DNA of 5,864 bases from Desulfocapsa sulfexigens (GCA_015661935.1 DQVD01000413.1:1-5864), one strand, 5' to 3'; counted from the first letter of the stretch, positions 1 through 5,675 are shown. A program made the numbers and translations. The notes: generated by a model not told the origin, from the sequence alone.

Positions 1-42
1 ACCGAGTCCCAAGCTGGAGAGTTAACCTCTTTTGCCGGAAAT

Positions 43-1755
43 TCATCCGGTCTCAGTCTTTTCTTCAACCTTGCTTTTGGCAGCCTTCTTTTTGGGATTC
101 GTTTGAAAGCGTGCTATTCGGCGAATAATTCGAAAAATATTATCAAAAATATCTACAATTTCTACTTCACGTGCATAGGTTGCAATACGATTTGGGGCAT
201 CTGCTGTCAGGCGTTGAATCTCATGTCGGGTTATTTCTTTATTCATCCTTGCAACTTCACCCTTCATCGCCCTTACATTTTTGGCAAGTTTTTTGTCTCC
301 ATTGCTGACAGCTATAAGGGCATTATCCAGTGCTTTAACAACTTCATGGTGGAATTTCATTAGCACATTGGCCGTTTGCCTGCTCACGATGACGTTCTCA
401 TTTATACGTTTGACTGAGGAGACAACAAGATCTACGGCAATTCTGTCACCAATCCGTTCCAATCCATTTGCTATCTGGATCAAATTCACCAGTCTTTTTG
501 ATTGTAAATTGTTCAGGTCACTAGAGCTGATCATGCTGAGATATTCGATTATATGATGATGCAGGCTGTCTATAATTTTATCTTTTATTGCAATTTTCCG
601 CACTTCGAGCTGATTACCGGTCAACGCAAGTGGCATGGACTCGTCTAACATGTTTCTGGTAAATGTCCCCATCCTGATAATTTCACGACTTACAGCTTCC
701 AGGGCAATTGAAGGGGTGGTTAACAGGGACTCATCGAGAAATTTCGGTAAAAGATCTTCGTCTATGCGAATGGGTTTATCGGGAATCAACCACTCAACAA
801 GTCTGGCAATCTGAGTCGTAAATCCGATAAAAAGAAAAGCATTGACCAGGTTAAAAATAGTATGGGCATTTGCGATCTGTCGAGGAGATTCTACAGCAAG
901 GCGTGCTAATCCGTTCAACTCGTTGTGCACAGGAGATAGCGACCTTGCAATATCAGCGAGTTGCGGGATGACGCTAATCCAGAGAAACGCACCAATTACA
1001 TTGAAAAGTATATGTACAACTGCAGTTCGTACAGCTTCACGAGGTTTCCCTATTGAGGCAAGGCCAGCAGTAACGCAGGTACCGATATTTGAACCAAGTG
1101 TCAGTGCTATTGCAGACTCGAGCCCAAGTAATCCCTGGCCAGACATAACAATCAAGATACCTGTTGTTGCGGAGGAAGATTGTATGATGGCCGTAAAGGC
1201 GGCACCAATTATAACTGCTATTAACGGACTTTCCAGGGTAATCATAAGGTTGATAAAGGGGTCGTATGAACGCAGTGGTTTCATACCATCGCTCATAACG
1301 CTCATGCCGTAAAAAACCAGTCCGAGGCCAAGGATCATTAAACCATATTGTCGCCAGTTGCTTTTCTTTGCTACTAACGATAGAAAAAAACCGATGGCGA
1401 TGAGTAACAATGCAAGTTTTGTCACTTTAAACGCAAGAATCTGTGCAGTGATGGTGGTGCCGATATTTGCACCTATTATGACAGGGACACTCTGGGACAT
1501 GGACATGATCCCAGCAGAGATAAAGCCAACCAGAAGAACCGTAGTAACCGATGATGACTGTATAATGGATGTAATAATTGCCCCCATTCCGGCACCGACG
1601 AAACGATTACGGGTAAAGTGGGCAAGCAGATCCCTCATGTGATCACCGGCCGTAAGTTTTAAGGCCTTGGTCATTATATCCATGCCGAACAGAAACAGTG
1701 CAAGGCCGCCAAATAAACCACCCCATAATTCCAGGCTGGCGAAAGGGTTATTCAT
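43..1755 (-). CDS. Na+/phosphate symporter family protein with C-terminal PhoU-like domain
   Basis: Inner-membrane protein of the Na/Pi cotransporter (NptA/YjbB, PNaS) family, expected to move phosphate with sodium; in some bacterial members, such as E. coli YjbB, the direction is export. Counting from ATG 1755 (570 residues), two inverted-repeat transport halves are visible: the first has the paired-serine motif IIQSSS at about 64-69 and GANIGTT at 95-101, the second has IIQSSS at about 190-195 and GSNIGT at 221-226. Hydrophobic helices fill residues 8-320. From about 345 to 555 the protein is soluble, helical and charged, with the look of a PhoU-like domain (for example the NGLERIGDR segment), and it ends in a Lys/Glu-rich tail. 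Length and architecture are normal for the PhoU-tailed subgroup. An in-frame TTG at 1767 would add four residues, but ATG 1755 has the ribosome site and is preferred. It overlaps the 3' end of a usp remnant by 8 nt, so it was probably once co-translated with an intact usp gene. Confidence 0.93.
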   Translation of the reverse strand: MNNPFASLELWGGLFGGLALFLFGMDIMTKALKLTAGDHMRDLLAHFTRNRFVGAGMGAIITSIIQSSSVTTVLLVGFISAGIMSMSQSVPVIIGANIGTTITAQILAFKVTKLALLLIAIGFFLSLVAKKSNWRQYGLMILGLGLVFYGMSVMSDGMKPLRSYDPFINLMITLESPLIAVIIGAAFTAIIQSSSATTGILIVMSGQGLLGLESAIALTLGSNIGTCVTAGLASIGKPREAVRTAVVHILFNVIGAFLWISVIPQLADIARSLSPVHNELNGLARLAVESPRQIANAHTIFNLVNAFLFIGFTTQIARLVEWLIPDKPIRIDEDLLPKFLDESLLTTPSIALEAVSREIIRMGTFTRNMLDESMPLALTGNQLEVRKIAIKDKIIDSLHHHIIEYLSMISSSDLNNLQSKRLVNLIQIANGLERIGDRIAVDLVVSSVKRINENVIVSRQTANVLMKFHHEVVKALDNALIAVSNGDKKLAKNVRAMKGEVARMNKEITRHEIQRLTADAPNRIATYAREVEIVDIFDNIFRIIRRIARFQTNPKKKAAKSKVEEKTETG

Positions 1756-1843
1756 GTTTTTCCTCAATTTTTGAAGGAGTTTTAACGATTACAACTGGAA
1801 CTTTGGAAATTTGGGCGACTCGTTCGACAACAGAGCCTAAATG
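1748..1843 (-). pseudogene. 3' remnant of a universal stress protein (UspA-type) gene
   Basis: Minus-strand codons from about 1843 down to TAA at 1750-1748 read HLGSVVERVAQISK, then PVVIVKT, then a short charged tail. This matches the C-terminal end of UspA-domain proteins: the LGSV.ERV segment that follows the ATP-binding glycines, then the last beta strand of the PVxVV type. Everything upstream, roughly four fifths of a normal 140-residue Usp, is missing. Reading upstream, the frame runs straight into the left arm of the palindromic element and meets a stop (TAA) within it, with no ATG start. The piece therefore looks like a decayed gene truncated by insertion or deletion. Its stop overlaps the symporter ATG by 8 nt, pointing to an ancestral usp-symporter operon. 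The match is recognised by eye over only about 30 residues, so the family call is good but not certain. Confidence 0.62.
1762..1765 (-). promoter_or_regulatory. Ribosome binding site that decides the symporter start
   Basis: On the minus strand GAGG is followed by a six-base spacer (AAAAAC) and ATG at 1755-1753. The alternative in-frame TTG at 1767-1765 overlaps this motif and has no Shine-Dalgarno sequence of its own, so the ATG is the likelier start. The ribosome site lies inside the coding sequence of the usp remnant, as expected for an old translationally coupled pair. Confidence 0.7.
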
Positions 1844-1962
1844 AGGTGACAGATGGATGTTTAGGAAATGATTTTTAATTATTTAACCAACAGGCGTAGC
1901 AGAGCTACGTTGAGGATTAAATAATTGGAAATCGTTTTTCTAAATGTCCATATGTCTCCTCA
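1842..1962. repeat. Palindromic MITE-like element with two 59-base arms
   Basis: Bases 1842-1900 and 1904-1962 form an imperfect inverted repeat around a three-base centre (AGA at 1901-1903). Both outer ends begin TGAGG (TGAGGTGACA on the left, TGAGGAGACA on the right read inward). The innermost stem is the perfect CGTAGC/GCTACG. Between them the arms share ATGGA, TTTAG and the ten-base AATTATTTAA, with few substitutions and a one-base shift in each of two places. It encodes nothing. The size, terminal inverted repeats and position at a truncated gene suit a non-autonomous miniature transposable element or REP-like palindrome. No transposase is present in the window and the family is not recognised. 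Confidence 0.75.
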
Positions 1963-1988
1963 GAATCTTAATTTATTTTTGAGTGAGC

Positions 1989-2801
1989 CTAAACTTCAGG
2001 ATATTCTATAAACTGATATGGCCCGTCTTTGTCTTTGACGGTAATAAGATGAGAGACAAGGTTCTTTTCAGGTGTCAAGTAATGTAACTGATAGGCTGGT
2101 GCCTCCATGGTAAATTCTGAAGGCCGTTTGAGCGTCAGATCCAGTACGATTTCCAATCCCATGCCGGGTGCTGTACTTATGATAGTGTTGCACCATCCGA
2201 GATGGGCAGGCATATGGATATGACCACAAAGAATTCTTTTAATATTATGATGCTTTTTTATAAGATCTCCAAGCTTGTTTGCACCAACAAACCCATCCTC
2301 ATCGGTTTCAAGAACTCTACACTTTGCAGGTGGGTGATGCATAAATATGATTGTGGGCATATCCTTTTTGTCAGATAACTGTGCTTCAAGCCAGGATAGC
2401 CTTGTTTTGCAAAGTTCTCCACCTGGTTCACCGGGGCTGGAAGAATCCAAAGCTATCAGGCGAATATCATATCCTTCAATCACATAGTTTATGAACTCTT
2501 TGTTTGCAACTGGACATGCCTTTTGTCCAAATACAGAAAGCAGGGTGGCGCGATCATCATGATTGCCTGGGACAATGTAGTAAGGGCATCCTAACTTTTT
2601 CAAAATATGTGCTGCGCGTTTGGATTCTTCCAAAAGACCATTGCAGGTGATATCTCCAGTTATCAGGACAAGATCAGGCTTGGGAATAAGTCGATTGATA
2701 TTATCGACACAAAGTTCAAGGTTTTCAGCAGTTGGAACAACTCCATATGCTTTTTTGTTTTTACCGGCAATATGGGTGTCACTGATATGTGCTATTAACA
2801 T
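1989..2801 (-). CDS. Calcineurin-type metallophosphoesterase, GpdQ/CpdA-like phosphodiesterase
   Basis: A 270-residue cytosolic dinuclear-metal phosphodiesterase. All five signature motifs are present: D8-x-H10 in the opening HISDTH, GD50, GNHD at 79-82 (N80, H81), H156 in MHHPP, and GHIH at 193-196 (H194, H196). From memory, the GpdQ glycerophosphodiesterase of Enterobacter aerogenes also opens with an HISDTH segment, has about 274 residues, and has metal ligands at D8, H10, D50, N80 and H156, so the match in numbering is close. The same class III group includes CpdA/Icc cAMP phosphodiesterases and Rv0805, so either glycerophosphodiesters or cyclic nucleotides could be the substrate. The neighbouring G3P-type dehydrogenase genes favour the first, the CRP-type site upstream fits either. 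The start is fixed by the canonical beta strand immediately after Met1, although no clear Shine-Dalgarno sequence precedes it. No signal peptide is visible. The family is sure, the substrate is not. Confidence 0.92.
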   Translation of the reverse strand: MLIAHISDTHIAGKNKKAYGVVPTAENLELCVDNINRLIPKPDLVLITGDITCNGLLEESKRAAHILKKLGCPYYIVPGNHDDRATLLSVFGQKACPVANKEFINYVIEGYDIRLIALDSSSPGEPGGELCKTRLSWLEAQLSDKKDMPTIIFMHHPPAKCRVLETDEDGFVGANKLGDLIKKHHNIKRILCGHIHMPAHLGWCNTIISTAPGMGLEIVLDLTLKRPSEFTMEAPAYQLHYLTPEKNLVSHLITVKDKDGPYQFIEYPEV

Positions 2802-2894
2802 AATATTTTATGCCATATCTATACGTTAATCATAATATGAATATTATTTTCAGGGCCATATCCATGGATTTATTTTTATGAGTTGGACAGTTTC

Positions 2895-2923
2895 ATTATA
2901 ATAGGCGAATTTAAATTTGTACA
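2895..2923 (-). promoter_or_regulatory. Candidate leftward promoter for the phosphodiesterase
   Basis: Read on the minus strand, two overlapping -10 hexamers are available: TATTAT (2903-2898) and perfect TATAAT (2900-2895). A weak -35, TGTACA, sits 17 bases upstream of the second (2923-2918). The CRP-type palindrome covers this -35 region. Its centre (2932.5) is 34.5 bases from the downstream end of TATTAT, which gives a site centre near -41.5, the class II arrangement. A transcript starting near 2891-2888 would have a leader of about 90 nt. This is hexamer matching only; no transcript evidence is visible. Confidence 0.5.
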
Positions 2924-2944
2924 GTGTGATCATTATCACACTGT
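2921..2944. promoter_or_regulatory. CRP/FNR-family operator (perfect TGTGA-N6-TCACA)
   Basis: A perfect inverted repeat with ten-base arms and a four-base centre (ACAGTGTGAT-CATT-ATCACACTGT). The core TGTGA (2925-2929) and TCACA (2936-2940) separated by six bases is the CRP consensus. Other CRP/FNR-family regulators, HcpR-like ones for example, can use similar half sites, so the exact regulator is open. It lies about 131 bp from the phosphodiesterase start codon and about 282 bp from the dehydrogenase start codon. Its spacing to leftward -10 hexamers suggests it serves the leftward gene. Confidence 0.8.
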
Positions 2945-2968
2945 GACCCTCCGAATAGGCGTAGTGTG

Positions 2969-2982
2969 TGACCGATCGGTAA
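2969..2982. promoter_or_regulatory. Putative TetR-like operator, distal copy
   Basis: TGACCGATCGGTAA contains the perfect ten-base palindrome ACCGATCGGT (2971-2980). It matches the site at 3181-3194 at 11 of 14 positions. The shared form TGACYGAWCGGTMA is the kind of short compact palindrome bound by TetR-family repressors. No regulator gene is in the window, so the family assignment is an inference from shape. Confidence 0.45.
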
Positions 2983-3151
2983 TACATTGCGAAACAATTG
3001 TAAATAATAATGGAAGCATTCTTTTACGCGTTGCTGAAATACGCAAGAATTACAAAAGAACCGGTTAGTGATTATTTGAGCTCTTAGATAGGTATCTATA
3101 TGTAAAATAAGGGATATATTCTGGGATTGTTTGGTTTCCGAGTGCGGCATC

Positions 3152-3165
3152 ATGGTTCTCGGTCA
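3152..3165. promoter_or_regulatory. Possible half copy of the TetR-like operator
   Basis: The right half of the motif, CGGTCA preceded by T, is intact at 3159-3165, while the left half does not match. A further CGGT follows at 3168-3171. Taken alone this would be ignored; it is listed because it lies just upstream of the full copy at 3181-3194. Confidence 0.2.
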
Positions 3166-3179
3166 ATCGGTGTTTTTAT

Positions 3180-3208
3180 TTGACTGAACGGTCATAGTTT
3201 GTTATCAT
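3180..3208 (+). promoter_or_regulatory. Rightward sigma70-like promoter of the dehydrogenase operon
   Basis: TTGACT (3180-3185) and TATCAT (3203-3208) each match the sigma70 consensus at five of six positions and are separated by exactly 17 bases. The predicted start, about seven bases beyond the -10, falls at 3215, which is the A of the dehydrogenase ATG. The operator at 3181-3194 overlaps the -35 and spacer, which would suit repression. Confidence 0.6.
3181..3194. promoter_or_regulatory. Putative TetR-like operator, promoter-proximal copy
   Basis: TGACTGAACGGTCA has TGAC and GTCA half sites six bases apart, and is the second copy of the motif at 2969-2982. It covers the last five bases of the -35 hexamer and nine bases of the spacer, so a bound protein would block RNA polymerase. 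The two copies are 212 bp apart centre to centre, a distance that would allow looping. Confidence 0.5.
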
Positions 3209-3214
3209 TTTCCT

Positions 3215-4666
3215 ATGACAATTAATCAACAGAACATACAGACTAAATTCGATAAAACCCTACCGGAAAGCAACTCACTACTTGCCGATGTGGACATTGC
3301 AATTGTTGGTGGTGGAGTTGTAGGATGCGCTGTTGCACGCAGGATGTCTCTTGAGGGAGCATCCGTTGTGCTGATTGAAAAAGCAGCGGATATTCTGGAT
3401 GGCGCAAGTAAAGGTAACAGTGCGATTCTTCACACTGGTTTTGATGCACCTGTTGGCACGTTAGAATGGGAATGTGTTCAAAAGGGATATGACGAATATC
3501 TTTCGATAAGAGAATCCCTCAACCTTCCATTACTTAAATCCGGAGCTTTAGTTGCTGCCTGGACAAGAGAAGAAGAGGAAAAATTCTCGAATATAATAAA
3601 AAAAGGATTTGAGAATGGGGTAAAGGATTTGCAGCTTTTAAGCAGATCTGAAGCGCTCTCCCTCGAACCGAATTTATCCGGAGATATTCGTGCGGCAATA
3701 AAGGTTCCCCGTGAATATGTGATTGATCCCTGGTCCGCGCCACTTGCCTATTTAATGCAATCGCTAGCGAATGGGGGGCAAGCACTCTTTAACGCTGGCG
3801 TTACCGGGGGTGAATTCACAGGAACTTTCTGGCGTTTGAAAACTGAACGCGGCACAGTTAAAGCACGATATGTTATCAATAGTGCAGGACTTTACGGAGA
3901 TATCCTTGACCGTGATGTTTTGGGTGTTTCTGATTTCACCATAAAGCCACGAAAAGGACAATTTGTAGTATTTGATAAGGCTGCCAGTAAATTAATTAGT
4001 TCAATTATTTTACCTGTACCCACCAAAAGAACTAAGGGGATTGTTCTTTTTCCAACTATCTTTGGAAACTTAATAGTTGGTCCTACGGCAGAAGAACAGG
4101 ATAGCAGGGATGATGCTTCTGTAGATAAAGATATTTTGAATGATTTACATTCCCAGGCAATTAAAAAATTACCCGAACTTGAAAACATTCCGGTAACGGC
4201 GACTTATGCTGGAATTCGACCTGCAACAGAAAGACCGGAGTACAGAATAACTGAAGATACTGATCGAAACTGGATAACACTTGGGGGAATCAGGTCTACA
4301 GGTCTTACATCAGCACTCGGCATTGCACAGCATGTGCATAGCCTTCTTTTAAAACAGGGTGCGGAATTCAGAGCAGTAATCAATCCTTCAATCTCTCATG
4401 TTCCAAACCTCGCTGAACACATTAAGCGTGACTATGCAACACCAGGATATGACGAAATTGTTTGTCACTGCGAGATGGTAACTCAAAGAGAAATCAAAGC
4501 GGTACTGGACTCCAATATTTTACCTGCCGGAAGCCTTTCGGGTTTGAAAAGAAGGACAAGGGTAACCATGGGGCGGTGCCAGGGGTTCTACTGTTCAGCG
4601 CGCCTTGCTGAGTTAACAAAAGGAAAGTTCAAAGAGCCAATCGCAGTTGGAGGCGCAGATGACTGA
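3215..4666 (+). CDS. GlpA-like FAD-dependent G3P dehydrogenase with BFD-type [2Fe-2S] domain
   Basis: Likely oxidises glycerol 3-phosphate to dihydroxyacetone phosphate, passing electrons to a partner. The 483-residue protein starts with a 25-residue polar extension, then a DAO-type FAD fold: GGGVVG at 32-37, the adenine-ribose acidic residue E55 at the end of the second strand, the GASKGNSAILHTGFD segment at 63-77, VINSAGLYGD at 220-229 and the C-terminal flavin loop GGIRSTGLTSALGIA at 357-371. Residues about 413-465 form a BFD-like [2Fe-2S] domain with C417-x-C419 and C455-x4-C460, as at the end of E. coli GlpA (about 540 residues). LhgO-type 2-hydroxyglutarate enzymes share the first domain but lack the second. 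Relatives of this short form usually pair with an FAD oxidoreductase like the next gene, for example the Thermotoga TM1432-1433 pair. ATG 3215 has no Shine-Dalgarno sequence and coincides with the predicted transcription start. GTG at codon 26 is a possible but poorer start. Family confident, substrate inferred. Confidence 0.88.
   Translation: MTINQQNIQTKFDKTLPESNSLLADVDIAIVGGGVVGCAVARRMSLEGASVVLIEKAADILDGASKGNSAILHTGFDAPVGTLEWECVQKGYDEYLSIRESLNLPLLKSGALVAAWTREEEEKFSNIIKKGFENGVKDLQLLSRSEALSLEPNLSGDIRAAIKVPREYVIDPWSAPLAYLMQSLANGGQALFNAGVTGGEFTGTFWRLKTERGTVKARYVINSAGLYGDILDRDVLGVSDFTIKPRKGQFVVFDKAASKLISSIILPVPTKRTKGIVLFPTIFGNLIVGPTAEEQDSRDDASVDKDILNDLHSQAIKKLPELENIPVTATYAGIRPATERPEYRITEDTDRNWITLGGIRSTGLTSALGIAQHVHSLLLKQGAEFRAVINPSISHVPNLAEHIKRDYATPGYDEIVCHCEMVTQREIKAVLDSNILPAGSLSGLKRRTRVTMGRCQGFYCSARLAELTKGKFKEPIAVGGADD
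4649..4653 (+). promoter_or_regulatory. Ribosome binding site that decides the oxidoreductase start
   Basis: GGAGG, followed by a five-base spacer (CGCAG) and ATG 4659, lies within the last codons of the upstream dehydrogenase. An in-frame TTG at 4647 overlaps the motif and has no ribosome site, so ATG 4659 is preferred, giving 324 residues. Confidence 0.8.
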
Positions 4667-5633
4667 TATCATAAAGCATGAAATCTGTGATGTGGCAATT
4701 ATAGGTGGTGGGCCGGCAGGGCTTGGGGCGGCAATCGAATTAAAGAAAAATGGTATATCTCGTGTAGTTGTTCTTGATCGCGAAACAGAAGCTGGCGGAA
4801 TCCCCAGACATTGTGGACACCCTCCATTTGGTATATCTGAATTCAAACGAGTACTTACTGGACCAACCTATGCTAATCGAATTGTCCAAAGCTCTATTGA
4901 TGCAGGGGTCGAAATATTTCCCAAAACCACCGTTACGTCACTGGGAAGGGAAGGGCGGCTGAGCTTAATATCTCCTGAAGGAATTATTGAACTTAAAGCA
5001 AAACGCGTTCTTGTTGCAACAGGTACAAGAGAAACCCCACGTTCTGCAAGAAAAGTATCCGGCCAGAGAGCAATGGGCATATGTAACACTGGTGCATTGC
5101 AGGCAATGGTTTATCTGAAAAATTCTATTCCTTTTAGAAATCCGGTTTTGGTGGGAACAGAAATAGTGAGTTTTTCAGCGTTATTCACCTGTAGAAAAGC
5201 TGGGATCAAGCCCGTGGCAATGCTTGAGGAAAACAGCAGGCCAACAGTCATGTGGCCCATTAGCTTTGCAGCTAAAGTATTTAGAACACCGTTGTTATTA
5301 AATACTTCAATTGTCGATATCCTTGGCAAGGAACGTGTCAATGCAGTTCGAATATCCAATAATAATGGTATTGAAAAAGAAATTGCCTGCGATGGCGTTT
5401 TGTTCACAGGACAATTCACTCCTGAATCAAGCCTGGTAAGGATGAGTCATCTTAAGATCAACAAGGTGACAGGGGAACCCATAGTTGACGAACATGGCCG
5501 TTGCTCAGATCCAATTTACTACGCAGTTGGTAATGTTGTTTTTAGGCCTGTGAAAGTTGCAGGCCGATGTTGGAGTGCGGGACGTAGCACTGCTCAATGG
5601 ATAACAAAAGATTTATTGGAAAATAGTTTATAG
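4659..5633 (+). CDS. FAD-dependent pyridine-nucleotide-disulfide-type oxidoreductase, partner of the GlpA-like protein
   Basis: Probable redox partner that takes electrons from the GlpA-like protein. The 324 residues show an N-terminal dinucleotide fold with IIGGGPAG at 14-21 and D40 closing the second strand, AGGIPRHCGHPPFG at 45-58, the LVATGTRETPR segment at 118-128, ICNTGALQ at 141-148, a second nucleotide-binding region at 163-190 and the FAD-contacting YAVGN at 288-292. The family includes the TM1433-type oxidoreductases and the opine oxidase/HcnB alpha-type subunits, many of which are longer (about 400 or more). The second Rossmann region reads VGTEIVSFS rather than GxGxxG, so NAD(P) binding there is doubtful. 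The protein ends soon after the flavin motif with VAGRCWSAGRS and has no BFD cysteine cluster of its own, which fits a division of labour with the upstream protein. The 8-nt overlap (4659-4666) and internal GGAGG imply translational coupling and probably a complex with fixed stoichiometry. No third subunit gene (DUF1667 or ferredoxin-like) follows. Confidence 0.85.
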   Translation: MTDIIKHEICDVAIIGGGPAGLGAAIELKKNGISRVVVLDRETEAGGIPRHCGHPPFGISEFKRVLTGPTYANRIVQSSIDAGVEIFPKTTVTSLGREGRLSLISPEGIIELKAKRVLVATGTRETPRSARKVSGQRAMGICNTGALQAMVYLKNSIPFRNPVLVGTEIVSFSALFTCRKAGIKPVAMLEENSRPTVMWPISFAAKVFRTPLLLNTSIVDILGKERVNAVRISNNNGIEKEIACDGVLFTGQFTPESSLVRMSHLKINKVTGEPIVDEHGRCSDPIYYAVGNVVFRPVKVAGRCWSAGRSTAQWITKDLLENSL

Positions 5634-5652
5634 CAGCAGTGTGATAAAGATG

Positions 5653-5675
5653 TTTTCTATATTTTTTCTATATTT
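5653..5675 (+). repeat. Short AT-rich tandem repeat, period 11
   Basis: TTTTCTATATT occurs twice in tandem with a trailing T, starting 20 bases after the oxidoreductase stop. The near-helical period could bend DNA, or this may simply be low-complexity sequence. No GC-rich hairpin accompanies it, so it is not a recognisable intrinsic terminator. Confidence 0.45.

Larger units (their letters stand above)
2802..3214. other. Divergent intergenic control region, 413 bp
   Basis: This AT-rich stretch separates the leftward phosphodiesterase from the rightward dehydrogenase pair. It holds a CRP-type palindrome, a candidate class II promoter to the left, two copies and one half copy of a second operator, a small palindrome at 3085-3098 (TAGATA-GG-TATCTA) and a rightward promoter. 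An eight-base direct repeat, AATAGGCG, occurs at 2900-2907 and 2954-2961 on either side of the CRP-type site. Open frames here on either strand lack convincing starts, ribosome sites and protein-like composition, so it is read as non-coding. Confidence 0.7.

Noticed and set aside
35..50. Hairpin CCGGA-N6-TCCGG over the symporter stop codon as a terminator
   Set aside because: The stem is only five bases and no T-run follows on the minus strand.
842..1312. Plus-strand open frame of 156 codons inside the symporter gene
   Set aside because: It lies antisense to a clearly coding transporter with matching motifs, lacks a ribosome site, and its composition is what a mirrored membrane-protein gene gives.
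1842..1962. Palindrome as an ordinary intrinsic terminator between phosphodiesterase and symporter
   Set aside because: The arms are 59 bases, AT-rich and symmetrical to the outer ends, with no terminal T-run. This is the structure of a mobile palindrome, although it may still affect readthrough.
2897..2902. Perfect TATAAT on the plus strand
   Set aside because: No acceptable -35 lies 16-18 bases upstream, and the hexamer overlaps the self-complementary AT stretch that also gives the leftward -10. The CRP-type site would then lie downstream of the start.
2883..3153. Open frames on both strands between the divergent genes (plus 2883-3068, minus 2911-3153)
   Set aside because: They overlap the operator and promoter elements, start at non-ATG codons or have no Shine-Dalgarno sequence, and show no recognisable protein features.
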